Source of the DNA: Ophioderma brevispina
Lineage: Eukaryota; Echinodermata; Ophiuroidea; Amphilepidida; Ophiodermatidae
DNA: 64,000 bases
Assembly: GCA_023653785.1 (NCBI GenBank)
Contig: JAMKCH010001655.1
Coordinates: forward strand, 28,218-92,217
Direction: 5' to 3'
The notes under the pieces were generated by a model. The model was not told the DNA's origin. It searched no databases and was given only the letters and a program-made list of their open reading frames with translations. Positions 45,101 through 56,793 of the stretch are shown piece after piece. The position numbers were made by a program, and so were the translations under genes. How positions within the stretch are numbered: the first letter of the stretch is position 1; each line of letters starts with the position of its first letter.

Positions 45101-47371
45101 AATTAAGCGGTTACCTGTCACCTAAAGGAGCATCACTCTTAAAAGGAGCATCTTCAAGGTAAGGAGGGGGTGTTTCATCTTAACGGGATATCTTAATTTG
45201 CAAAATTATTCGGGCAATGCAAGTGTCCTTCAAACAGCTGAGTTTCGTCGCCTCTGCTCTTTGATATCTGCATGATAAATTGCGTTATGGTGGAACTTTT
45301 TAGTTTGGTAAGGTTAGTCAAATCTCACAGTTTAAAAATCATGGATATTCCTTAATATATGAACAAATTATATCAGTGACTTTCTCAGACGTTGTCCTGT
45401 TTTGCTGCATGCGATAAATGCTGTTTCTTTTTAAATCAGTGTTACAATGCAAAAAGAGGAACAACGTGCTAATTCCTAATTGCAGAATAATTAACATGAT
45501 AAAGCTCCTATTCAAAGTCGCGCGGTAACTGGACTGGAAAACAATTTAAATGTTATCTGGTAGCGTGAAACGGCGAACGAAAGCGAAATATCTGTTTTAC
45601 GATGGCGCAACCACTGTCATAGAGTTACCAAGTTGTCAGCCACCGTCTTCAACGAGAGAGTTTCGAGCTTATTTGTTTGCTACATACTACAAACTAAGCA
45701 GTAATATTTTAATTTTTACTAATAAATGTTTTGAAACCCTTGCAATGTCGAATGCATAAGAACTCAGAAAGCGTCTTTGCATTCACTGTAGACTGAGGTT
45801 ATAACTCACCATATCTGACAAACTAACTCATTTTCAAATGTGTGGTTAATTTGAGGGTCATTTGGGTACGGTGACATTTTCTCCATGCTAAATTTATCGA
45901 TTGACTACTAGTTGTTTTTTTTCTTTATTCCCAAAAGTCTGCACCTCTTTTTCAAAATACCAACTTATTTGGTAATGATGTACTTCCGTTACCGTACGCA
46001 CATGAACCCAACTTACAAAACAGAAAATAGGGTAGATCATTAAAACGCGTATCACAAGAAGAAAGAACAAACATATAGGTTTCATGTGATGAGTATTCTA
46101 TTATGGTCATCGCTTCAACTATTACTTAACCAATATACTGTGAACTGAGTGTTTAGGGTTCAAACACCAATCTAAACAACATCTGCCAATACTATCTAAA
46201 CATGTCTAACTACTAATCACTTTAATCTACTGACAGTATAAATAAGGTTTGTGGTAGAATCGAATGTGTTTGACAATTAAATATGTATGGAAGTTAACTT
46301 TTGCAAACATCTAATTTACAGTATAAGTAGGTATGGTCAGATACTCTACCAGTCATTCAAATTTAAATTTCAAGTCATGTTTTGTCTATAGGGTACATGC
46401 ACGGGAGGTCAAAAGGGCAACCTGGCCAAGCCCGTCTTCCAGAACCTCTCCAGCATGCAGAAAATACAGGAATCGCCTACAGAAATATCTGTAGTGTTAA
46501 GATGAATCACGTGCATACATTTTATTCTTTGCATGCTTGGTTGATCAGGAGAACACACCAAAGTCCATTCAACATAATTTACCTTCCGTGAAAGGGCCCT
46601 ACAACAAAGAGGAAAACAACGTGAATCCAATTATTTTGCCTAACCTCTCCTAACATGTAAGACTTTGGTCAGTAGGACGAAAGTTTACGATTAAACCAAT
46701 AAAATATTTTGTCGTGGACAGCTAAAGGCTGCTAAACACAGACACGTATTTGTTGGTTTTCAAAAGAAATCAGGAAGTGGACAAAATGCTTCCAGTCTGT
46801 TAGGCATGACGCATTTCAATTTTTCCTTTAAATTGATAGTAGATATACTTAACAACGGCCTGCGTATGACCAATAATTATGTTTGACTGTTATGCAGGGC
46901 ACTGCGCAACAAACATTCACAGTTTGATATTGTAAGGAATTGACTATGGGTATAATTGTTCAGCACTGTTGAAGCATGTACAATGTATTACAAATCTGGC
47001 TTAACGTGGATTTGGTTTGAATGAGATTGTCAATCAAGAAACCTCAAGGTTTTCCGTTTTCCATTTCAAGATTTATTGTAAAAGACATCCCATTCACCAC
47101 GGGAAACATAAAGGATTCTTTGAGGTTTATTATTGATAGCAATTTAGTGGCGCAGAAATCAAATTTTCTATAATATTAAAATATATTGAAAAACATTCAA
47201 AGGTCCATATATTGCGAGGCATAATGATAAATAAAATATCAATAAAAGTAAACTCATCTTGATTGTGAAATGCCAAGAAATCCTGTTTTGAAATTTTAAA
47301 TTTAAATAAATTAATATTATAAAAAATATTTTATAAAACGTTTAATCGATATATGAGCGATATAGTCGAAC
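42188..47371 (+). repeat. Long direct duplication B, copy 1
   Basis: Colinear with 52740-58345 over at least 5 kb. Anchors in order: ATGTTCATACGTGCAG; GCAAGGTTCTACCCAGAGGG; TTTCCGTTCTTTGCGGGAAC; CCTTAATGAGGTGAA; ACCGACTGTTTGATTCCGAG; ATAGGTGGAATTC; CAGAGCGATGCCCC; AACGGGATATCTTA; GCCACCGTCTTCA; CAGAACCTCTC; GGTCAGTAGGACGAAAG; ATATGAGCGAT. The copies differ by many substitutions and indels, and each has private insertions, so the duplication is old or both copies are members of a large repeat. Confidence 0.75.
42715..43685. repeat. Copy-specific tandem segment within B1
   Basis: About 950 bp absent from the matching place in B2 (53218-53255). It holds loosely repeated units with ATCTTGAA or CAAGATGGCAGCC words, a TTTCTAATGGTCAAAGA word and CCCACACTTTAATATAAACAT. 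One more unit of the same type remains in both copies (43690-43810, 53260-53370). It was either gained in B1 by tandem expansion or lost from B2. Confidence 0.5.
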
Positions 47372-47884
47372 AAATGGCGCTAAAACGCCAAAGGCTTTCG
47401 TAAAAAACTTCCTCACCCTTTCTCGTCATTTAAGCGATAAAATGTGAAGGTAGCACCTTCACCGGGGTTAGGGTACGCCGTCAAAGTCCAAGGATAAGGG
47501 GGGGTAGTTGCCACCCAAGGATTTTTTATGGTGCATTTTTAAAATATTATGCAGTATGGATCTAAACGCTATAATTATGTAAAACTAGTCAAATGCCATC
47601 ATTTAGAGCTGAAAACAATATGAAAATCCAATATTCCTACTTTTTTAGTACAATTTTCGCCTATTTTCTGTGAATATGCACATTTTGCAAACTCGCGGAC
47701 TCGATGACGTCATTGTGACGCCATACTATACTAAGTATTTTGGTATCAATGGAAAGAGGATGACTGTAGCTATCCACTGGTATCAAAAATCATAAGCATC
47801 GGGTGCTTTATAACGAATTCTTGACTGGAGGGTGGTTGATAATCTGTGTTATATACAAAAAATACTTGGTAAGATGAGGGTTAA
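47372..47884 (+). mobile_element. piggyBac-like TTAA MITE, copy 2
   Basis: Carries GTGAAGGTAGCACCTTCACC, GTTGCCACCCAAGG and GACTCGCGGACTCGATGACG, and ends CTTGGTAAGATGAGGGTTAA (47862-47884 region). The left end is truncated; it abuts the end of duplication B1. Perfect TGACGTCA at 47705-47712. Confidence 0.7.
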
Positions 47885-49908
47885 CTCCAGCAAATAATAG
47901 CGCTGTTGATATTTAGTAAATCAGCCCGGTATGCAGAGGATGAAGTAAAAACAAATTAAAAAAATCATAATTGAAACAAAATATTAAAACAAAAAATCTA
48001 AATAAAAACGCAATCGGGCGGTATGGGTTCTACTTGGCACCGTATGTCCTAGATTCAGGGAATCATGTACTGCAGCTTTCAAGACACTCTCTCTTGTTTC
48101 GAGGACATCCATGGAAATAAAAACAAAATCATTGCTAAGATCACAAACTTCAAGTCGTAATGATTTTTTGGTTTATATAATAAGGTTCTGTAATCGAAAA
48201 TGACGCATGTAAAATTTGAAATAGCCAGACATTGTCAACGATTAACTTACAATTCACAATGCAATGAAAGATTAGAGAGGCAGACTGGCAGAGGCTGGCG
48301 TGGCAGCCGTACACATTGTGGGTCAAGTATCCATGTCAGCAGGTTGACGAAGCGGGACGATGGTAAATAGGAAGACGCGCACTGACGAAATATACGCATA
48401 AACGGCCACTTCAAACACGAGATCGATGAGTTCGTTTAAACCTAATACTCTGAAGCCAGATATTAACAACAAGTAATATATTGTGTATTCTATAAAAAGA
48501 AAAGGTATATTTTATTCGACTGATTGTAGGAATATAACGGATATAAAAAGAGTGCGATGAGAGATGAAAAAGTCAGAATAAATTAATTAACAATAAATCA
48601 ATGCATGGACATGTTTCACTCAATTAATCAACGCGTCTAATTTCGCTTATTTTTTTTCCTTTTATTTGATGAATCATTACTTTGAATCAAATTTGAAATT
48701 GTTCGGACAAGGAATATTATTGGAGGTTAGGTTTTTGTTTCAATTATATAACCTCAATATTTAAAACTCAACTGTGTTATTTTGACACGTCTTGGTTTCT
48801 CTGTGATTCCAAAATGATCAATTCAAAATGTTCACTTGATTTAGATAAGCTAATTTTATATTATTAATAAACGGATCTGATACTTTATGCCATGTTCCTT
48901 GTCATGCCACAATCTAAAGTTCGACAAGTCATTGGTGACAACGAGGCTGGAAATCATAGCGATCCCTGCAGATAAAAAAATATCGTTTAAGGTGTCTTGG
49001 TGCGCTCCCTTTTCGGGCCTTCAATACTAAAGTTAAATCTAGTCCTAGGTTAACTATATATATAGCTGTTTTCAAGAAATGTACAACCAAAGCAGTGGCG
49101 CTGAAAAGTGAAGGGAATTCAATGGTCAATACATCTATTGGACAATATTTAAATGTCTCAATTCTCTTGTGGTATTTGAAAGTAACGAAAGAATGGCAAG
49201 ACCACAGACGGTATACAATCGCTACTGTGTGTGTTTGGATATGTTACAAGTCAACGCCAACATATCCAATATCCCCATGCTATTATTGATTGGTCGCTGC
49301 CCAAATCAGGGGAAATCGGCAAGTTTTCGCGGTGTGATGTAAAAGCGGGTTAATGAATGGGATTTTCAAGTGGTCGGTTACCCATTTGAAAAGTCACGAT
49401 TCAATCTAGCAAATACGTGTAATATAAGCTTCATTTCTACAGGGAGTATATAGAGTGCAGTGGAAGCATCTGGTTTTAAAAGAACATGAATGCCCAGGAT
49501 ATTGACAGCCTTAAAACGCAAACTTCAGGCATTCATTTAACACATATATTTAGAAAAAAATGTGACTTTAAGTTTTGTTTAAGTTATTGTAAGTAATTGC
49601 CATGATGTACATGACAATGAGGCATGAATAGATTAAGATGTACTCCGCATGATTATCCAGAGCCTTGGAAGAGCCATCGGTTAGTCTAGATTTGCTACCA
49701 TGTACAACTTAGTAAACTCAAATATGCAGTTACGGATATTGTCCTATTGTCCCGATATTTTTAGGGTTACGGGTTGGTAATATCACCTCAAGAGATCATG
49801 CAGATAACAAGTCATGTTGATATACTTCAGGTAATCTTAAGAGTTGGACAGGTGACATATCTTCGTGCGATTAAACCTCAAAGCACTTAGTTACAAATTA
49901 AATTGTTT
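47885..49908. other. No gene seen
   Basis: Two kilobases of mostly AT-rich sequence. A GC-richer patch at 48270-48400 has no readable frame. Minus frame 48929-49129 lacks motifs. Confidence 0.55.
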
Positions 49909-50035
49909 TTGTACTGGATGATTTTGTTGTTGTTTGTTTTTTAATTTATTAAAAAATTTATTTTACGCTCTCCTGTAATGGGATTGAGCACTCTTAATTC
50001 CAAAGATAATCAACTGTAAATAATACTGTTTACTA

Positions 50036-50095
<60 letters not shown>

Positions 50096-50250
50096 AAAAA
50101 AAAAAAAAAAAAAATTGTACTGGATGATTTTGTTGTTGTTGTTGTTTGTTTTTTAATTTATTAAAAAATTTATTTTACGCTCTCCTGTAATGGGATTGAG
50201 CACTCTTAATTCCAAAGATAGTCACCTGTAAATAATACTATTTACTATGA
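49909..50250. repeat. Tandem duplication of about 132 bp separated by (TA)n and poly-A
   Basis: Copies 49909-50040 and 50115-50250 both run from TTGTACTGGATGATTTTG through TTTTACGCTCTCCTGTAATG to ACTATGAT and are almost identical. Between them lie a pure (TA) tract (50038-50090) and a run of about 19 A. The second copy is followed by another short (TA) tract and then the 3' end of the minus-strand Penelope fragment. Confidence 0.85.
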
Positions 50251-50419
50251 TGTTATATATATATATATATAATATGAACGATGCTATTGACCAACGAAAC
50301 ATACTTGGAGATGACGGATCTAATTAAAGATGCAAGGCTTTGAAGAAAATTAATATATAGAAAACGGCAAAGCCAAACGTCACGCCAAAGCTTTCGAATA
50401 TAAGCTATTCTTTATCAAT

Positions 50420-50673
50420 GGCAATGAGGAACCTATATACAAACCAAAAAGTTGATATACAAAATACACAATCTGTGGTGTTAACCAGCTACAAGATATT
50501 CATATACAAAAAACACAATCTGTGGTGTTAACCAACTACAAGATATACAACAACACTAAATAAGCAAGATAACACAACCACCAAGAAGTTAACAGAGAGG
50601 AATATTAAGGCCGTTCGGCTTATTGGTTTTCAAAGTGTCAATCCAAAACTTCTCCCTGAACAGACGGCGGAAC
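50420..50673. repeat. Left arm of the Penelope inverted repeat
   Basis: Matches 51671-51923 in inverse orientation almost base for base. It covers the last 27 codons and the 3' untranslated region, including the duplicated ACACAATCTGTGGTGTTAAC unit. On the minus strand the element continues past the arm (about 50420 down to 50258) with a TTGATAAAGAATAGCTTATA and CGAAAGCTTTGGCG segment. Confidence 0.85.
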
Positions 50674-51338
50674 TTAGACTGGGACTTGAGGCATTCAATA
50701 ACTGTTATCTTGAGACCACCTTTATGACGGCTGAAGTGGGAGGCTACGGGTTTGTCAGTATAATGAGTTTTAATAGTAGACCTATGGTTACGCATGCGTT
50801 CACGAGCATCATTCATAGTTTCTCCAACGTATTGAATGCCGCAAATCCCACATTGAATCAAATATATAATATTGGTCGAAGTACAATCGACTGATTGACG
50901 GATCTCATAAGTTTCCCCAGAGACATGACTGGTAAAATTACTAGTCGACGTAATTTCCTTACAAAGTTTACATCTAGGTCTCCCGCATGGTTTGCACCCC
51001 GCATCTGGATCGACCTTAGATGTATTGTTGGGAAACTGGGATTTTCTGTTCACTTCAGCACGGACTAAAATATCTCTGAGATTTTTCGGTCTTTTGAAAG
51101 ATAGGACCGGGGGTTCCGGGAAGATTTTCTTTAGTCTGGAATGGGATTCAATTATGGACCAGTTCTTATGTATATAGAAGTCATAGGCGGCCAATCAAGG
51201 GTTAAATGTAGTAACCAACGGAATGCGGGAGGAACTTTTTTTCTTGGAGTACTTAAGAGCATCTGCTCTGGGAACCTGTTGGGCTTTACTGATTTGACGT
51301 TGCACTTCCCCACTATCATACCCCCGATATTTAAGGTA
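50420..51338 (-). pseudogene. Penelope-like element 3' part with GIY-YIG endonuclease, minus strand
   Basis: The minus frame from about 51335 to a stop at 50589-50591 starts with YLKYRGYDSGEV, goes through IPLVTTFNP and meets one TGA at 51195-51197. It then continues for 201 codons in the same frame. That part has RPKNLRDILVRAE, a CxxC-x4-CxxC cluster (GCKPCGRPRCKLC, residues 66-78 of the 201), and a GIY-YIG domain: IIYLIQC (109-115), QYVGET (121-126), RERMRNHRS (131-139), HFSRHKGG and a catalytic-Glu-type REKFWIDTLKT ending PNGLNIP. This is the C-terminal layout of endonuclease-bearing Penelope-like elements. The RT is absent on this strand. Downstream, 50420-50588 is the 3' untranslated region with a 42-bp internal duplication. 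Apart from one stop the frame looks young. Confidence 0.85.
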
Positions 51339-51342
51339 TACC

Positions 51343-51754
51343 TTAGAAGAGCTTGGAGCATTTATTGATCTAGCTAATAATATCCATAGCTCCATAAAAT
51401 TCACAAGAGAATTTTCTAGAACGGAAATAAGCTTCTTGGATGTTAAGGTAAAACTTTCGGACAGTTCTATCTCGACCAGTCTCCATACAAAACCCACTGA
51501 CTCCCATATTTTCCTTCTTCCCACAAGTTGCCATCCCAAACTTAATACTAGAAACATTCCATATAGCCAAGGCCTGCGCCTTCGTCGCTTATGTTCAGAT
51601 GATGTCGATTTTAGGGACAAATGTGAAAACCTAAGCAAACAGCTTAAATATCGGGGTATGATAGTCTAAGTTCGGCCGTCTGTTCAGGGAGAAGTTTTGG
51701 ATTGACATTTTGAAAACCAATAAGCCGAACGGCCTTAATATTCCTCCCTGTTAA
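51343..51754 (+). pseudogene. Penelope-like element RT C-terminus, internally deleted, plus strand
   Basis: The plus frame from 51343 reads LEELGAFIDLANN, IKFTREFSRTEISFLDVKV, TSLHTKPTDSH, LPTSCHPKLNTRNIPYSQ, LRLRRLCSDD and NLSKQLKYRG. This is the RT C-terminal and linker region of Penelope-like elements (FLDV, KPTDS, SCHP and the alRlrR(i/l)CS motif). One G is missing relative to the minus copy at YRG, and the sequence jumps to FGRLFREKFWIDILKT...PNGLNIP and stop (51671-51754). About 750 bp of linker and GIY-YIG domain are thus deleted. The catalytic RT core is not present. It lies head-to-head with the minus-strand fragment, the two starting within about 10 bp of each other near 51340. Confidence 0.8.
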
Positions 51755-51923
51755 CTTCTTGGTGGTTGTGTTATCTTGCTTATTTAGTGTTGTTGTATAT
51801 CTTGTAGTTGGTTAACACCACAGATTGTGTTTTTTGTATATGAATATCTTGTAGCTGGTTAACACCACAGATTGTGTATTTTGTATATCAACTTTTTGGT
51901 TTGTATATAGGTTCCTCATTGCC
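51671..51923. repeat. Right arm of the Penelope inverted repeat
   Basis: Inverse of 50420-50673. It ends at CCTCATTGCC; beyond this the two copies no longer match, so this copy is cut short by other sequence. Confidence 0.85.
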
Positions 51924-52249
51924 GAAATGGTAGGAAATGGATTCCGGAGTGAGTGAGACGGCTCTCTCGAGATAGCGATTTTGTTGACTCTTTAGTGATA
52001 GTCGTTTGATCGATATTTATTGGGAGGACGATTGTTTTTTTCTTTTCGCGGTTCATAGTGCCGTAAAGTTGTTTGTATATAAATCAAGTTAGGGGTTTTT
52101 AATATCGTGGATCAGGTGAGTTGTATTTCGCAGTTGCAGCTATTCATTTTGTGTGTATAGTTAGTAGTTGGTCTTAGCTATTTGGCCCACGTGGCCAAAA
52201 TGTGGTCCAGCAGGGCCGAGACCAATGCAAAAAAAAAAAAAAAAAAAAC
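51924..52249 (+). other. Segment with a terminal poly-A run
   Basis: About 305 bp of sequence with no match to the Penelope 3' end, ending in GACCAATGC and then about 19 A (52231-52249). It contains CAGGTGAGTTG near 52115. It may be a retroposed 3' end, or the 5' untranslated part of another Penelope copy; I cannot decide. Confidence 0.35.
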
Positions 52250-52465
52250 CAATTTTGCCGACTCGCGGACTTGATGACGTCATTGTGACGCCATACTAGG
52301 TATGTTGGTACTTATTTTGGTATTAATAGAAAGAGGAGGACCATAGCTATCCACTGGTATCAAAATCATAAGCATCGAGTACTTCATAACTAATTCTCGA
52401 GGGGGGTGGTTACCACCCCCTTGGTAAACCGTGTTACAAAAAAGGCTTGGTAAGACGAGGGTTAA
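52250..52465 (+). mobile_element. piggyBac-like TTAA MITE, copy 3 (left-truncated)
   Basis: Starts within the family at CCAATTTTGCCGACTCGCGG directly after poly-A, keeps TGACGTCA (52275-52282) and the GGTTACCACCCCCTTGGTAAA block, and ends CTTGGTAAGACGAGGGTTAA at 52465. Confidence 0.75.
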
Positions 52466-52739
52466 AGCAGTTTGTGATGCTGAGTAAACAAAGCCGAATC
52501 AGATGCATGCGAAGCAATAAGCAAACGAACTACTGCAAGAATTGTGCGTTCATTGGAAATATAGTGCCCATAATATGCATGTTGGTGATTTTAATATTTT
52601 GGGTATGAAAAGAAGCGCATTCAAAAGCCCGACAATTACAAAAATGTTGACAAAAAATCCCACGCGTAAAGCGGCCCCCGCGAATATAAATTTTGGGGAT
52701 CCATAGGACCCCTCCCCTTCGTGTTAATAACTTCATTAA
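52466..52739. other. No gene seen
   Basis: Spacer between the MITE and duplication B2. Confidence 0.5.
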
Positions 52740-54025
52740 CATGTTCATACGTGCAGAAAGATACAACATACAAAAATGTGTACTTAATGTTATTTAGTAC
52801 AAATTTAATCTTGTTTTTTTAAACATTTAGAATTTATAAATAAATGACTATTTGTGAAATTTCACTGTTTCACTCCTTTTGTAGTTAAAAAGACCCCTTT
52901 ACAGAGAATATGCAATACCTCGTAATATATCCACATATGAGAAGGGTTCTAGCAAGGTTCTACCCAGAGGGTGAGTTAAGGCAATCCCATAATGCATTGT
53001 CCCTTCCCTAATACTGTACAAACCACGTACGCATGTACTCCGGAATAAAAAGTGTTTTCGAAGTTTAAGAACCAAAAGACATTTCTTGATTATGCTTAAA
53101 ATTATCTAAATTTGTTGTTGGGGCCATATGTGTTCCCGTGGGATCACAATATTTACTTTCCGTTCTTTGCGGGAACTTGTTAATTATGATATGATTGTGC
53201 AAAAAATGATGGTGCCCATTTGTTTCGTTTAATTTCTTTTTATTTTTTATCGTTAAAGGTGTTCGTTTTGGCCGCCATCTTGAAGTTCAAGATACTATCA
53301 AGACTGAAAAGGCAGATGAGATTTTCTAATGGTCAAAGAATACATCCCACCATTTCATTTAAACATACATGGTACGTTAGTGTTTTCTGTGATTTTTAAT
53401 GACGACGTATGCATTTACATAAATGATAATATTGCAAATGCTAAGGAAAAATTATACATAAGGCTGATGTATATTGGAATCCAATAGAAATTAGAAACAA
53501 AACACGAAAAGCCCATGAACTATTATAAGCTAGAATTAGTGTAAAAGTCAGGGTTTTTATATGTTAATAGCATTTTTGTGGAATCCTCAATGACCTTAAT
53601 GAGGTGAAGTTTCCCAAAACTAGTGCATTCTGGGATGGAGTCAATACACCCTCGGGGTTCTACCTGTCTTTGGACAAAATTTCCACTGAGAAGTACAATA
53701 CACCGACTGTTTGATTCCGAGAGTTACGAGCTACATCTCCAGTGCTTGCATTGTAATGCCTATCTTTCCCACCTACTATGTACATGCAAAAGAGCGAAAT
53801 ATTTGCTCTCTAAAAAAAGTGAAATTTCATTCCAAAAGAGATAAGGGCAGATCTATATTAACATTTCTCCCAGTATAGGTAGTAGGACTTGATACTACAT
53901 ATCACATATTATATGCTCTGGAGGAGTACATTACTGTTAACAATGTTGTCTTATCTCATAATACAGTGTTTCCTGTCATTGTAATGATCATGAGATAGCT
54001 TTCAAGAGTGAATCATTAAAGTTTT

Positions 54026-54373
54026 TTATTGGAAATATATTGGATTAATATTCTGCATTTTTTGTTCAGTGTGACTATTTAACAAATCATTTACATGCAC
54101 ATACAACGACCTTTCAAATTTGCAGTCAATCTCGCTAGTATACATATTTATGCCAATGCCGTTTTGTACTGGATATAAATGTATAACACTCTTCATGCCA
54201 TCAGGTGTTAGAACACCAATAGGTGGAATTCGTAGACCACATAATGTTTGTGTTCTTTCTGGATGTTTAAATTCCAAGATCGAATACAGACAATTGACGA
54301 CTATATTAATGTTAGTGTTTTTATTTGAGAGCTGGCAAGTACAATGGCAGCACTCATCTAACCACCCTGGCAT
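54026..54373 (-). other. 115-codon frame open in B2 only
   Basis: The minus frame has CCHCTCQL, LEFKHPERTQTLCGL, RIPPIGVLTPDGMK and NGIGINMYT. The matching stretch of copy 1 (about 44440-44760) keeps RTQTLCGL and IPPI-VLIPDGMK in frame but has stops and a frameshift. Protein-like phrases are thus shared, but no purifying selection is evident in copy 1. It may be a decayed exon of the original duplicated sequence. Family unknown. Confidence 0.3.
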
Positions 54374-56332
54374 ACTGTATCTATTTATTGATAGATAGAG
54401 GGCAAATGTGGGTCATGCTTTATGAAAAACATTGTACCAGGACTCATATAAATTATTAGTAAAATGCTTGCCTTTTCTCCCATATTAAAACACCCACATT
54501 ATATTTCACATTTAGCAATTATTACAGCACATATTATTTCAATATGTACGAATACTTTCTATACCAAAAAATACTTTCAGTGGGCATAGTGTACTGGGAT
54601 GCTACTAAATCCCAGGGCACTCTTATCTGGTGCCATGTTTAAGCACAGAGCGATGCCCCTTTTTATCAGAAATCACTCCACAAGAAGCCGACGTCATTTA
54701 GCGGTTACCTGTCACTAAAGGGCTCACTTTTAAAAGGAGCACTTCAAGGTGAGGAGGGGTGCTCCATCTTAACGGGATATCTTATTTGCAAAATTATTCG
54801 GGCAATGCAAGTGCCCTTCAATATGTGATTTTCGTAGCCTCTTGCTCTTTGATATCTGCATGGTAGAATGCGTTATGTTACAGCTTTTTTCAGTTTAGGG
54901 TACGGTTAGTCAAATCGCAAAGTTGTCTGTATCATGCGATGCCCTTACTAATGAATAAATTAATATCATAGTAGGAGCTTCTCAGACGATGTCTGATTTG
55001 TTGGCCCTCCGGGGGGAGCAATAAGAGTGGCTGTCTATAAGCAAAGAGAAAGTACAACAAGCTAATTTCCAGTTTTTCAGAATAATGACAAGCAAAAAAC
55101 TATTTAAGTAGCGCACAATGGACTGGGACAACAATTTTAAATGTTCTTATAATAGCGTGAAAACTCGAGATAAGATGGCACTACCACAGCCCTGGGTACC
55201 CAGGTTCGCCACCGTCTTCAGACGAGATAGTTAATGCGAATAATTCGGGGGGCTTATTTGAACAGCTACGTAACTACAAACTAGGCATAATATTATCTAG
55301 AGTTGCTACTAATGTGCTGTTTTAAATCAATTTATTCGCACTGCGTACAATTCATACTCCTTTGTATTAATTGTCGAGGTTTTACATCAACCATAACTGA
55401 CCCTACTCTTTTAGTTACAAATGTTGGTTAAAAAAATTGAGGGTCCTTGGGTTAAGGTGACATGTTCCCTACGCTAAATTTATCGATTAACTACTAGGTT
55501 TTTTTTTTTTATTATTCCAAAAAAAAAAGTCTGACCATCTTTTTTTTTCCAAAATACCAACTTATTTGTTAATGATTTACTTCAACTCCCGTTTTTTGTA
55601 CGCACAAAAACACAACTTACAAAACAGATTTTTAAAAAATGCCTGTATCACAAGAAGAAAATACTTAAAGATTTCCATATGATGATTATTCTGGTATGGT
55701 CATCACTACTATATTACTTAAAACACCAATATACTGGAACTGAGTGTTTTAGGTTCCAACCCGAGCTACACCATTTTTTTCCAATACTCTTCAATACTGT
55801 CATAATTACTAGCACTCCAATCTGCGACAGTGTAAAAAGGTTTTGGTATATACTTAATGTGTTTAGCGCAATTAAATATGTCGGAGATTTAAGGCACGAT
55901 CAGTGATTTTCTAATTCAAAAAATCCAGAAAAAAAAATCTCAAAAACCAGATTTTTGCATCTTTCTGTAACACTATAGGTTCCTAACATACATACACTTG
56001 ATAAGACCAGGGGGAAAGGGGGGGCAACCTAATAAGCACAAAGTCGGATATTTTAGGTCATTACTGTGCCGTACGGCCACATACTAGCACACTTAATTGA
56101 ATGAGATCCATATGTTTTTAAAATTGCTCGTTTCTTTCTTTTCTATCACCAGTTTTTTCAGTTTAAAAAATATAGCATTCTACAAGACTATCCCCTACAC
56201 TTTTAACCTACTCCTGAAAAATTTTAAGCTACTCCTTCCTGCAAATTTCAAATATGTTTGACCCTTTTTCGGCGGGGCGGATCACCGATAGTTTCTTTTT
56301 AATCACTCTAATTTACAGATAAGTAGGTTTGG

Positions 56333-56460
56333 AGAGGGGCAAAAAATGAGAGGGATGAGAGGGGAAGGAGTAATATAGTGGGGGTGTAGAGGGGAAGGGG
56401 GAGAAGGGGAATATAAAGGGGTGGGGGTGAATGGGGAGGGGGGAAAAAACTGGGGTATGT
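56333..56460 (+). repeat. Purine tract, G-run rich
   Basis: Plus strand almost purely G/A with more than ten runs of three or more G (GGGGAAGGGG, GGGGTGGGGG, GGGGAGGGGGG). It interrupts the B duplication: copy 1 has no such tract at about 46345. It could form G-quadruplex or triplex structures. Confidence 0.75.
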
Positions 56461-56793
56461 TGAGTATACCTCCTTCCCCCCGCTTCCGCGTCATTCAAAT
56501 TTAAATTTCCAAACTATGATTTTACTATAGTGTACATGCACGGAGGTCTAAGGTTAACAACCTGAACCTGGCAACGACCCGTCCGTCCCAGAACCTCTCA
56601 AGCATGGGGAGATAATACAGGAATATTCGCCTTCGGAATATAATCTGTAGTGTTAAAATAATCACTGCATACAGTTTATTATTCGCATCTTGGAATGATC
56701 AGGAGAACACACAACCAAGTCCATTCAACATAATTTATAACCTTCATGCAAGGGCCCTACACAAATCGAAAACAACGTGAATCTAATAGAGCT

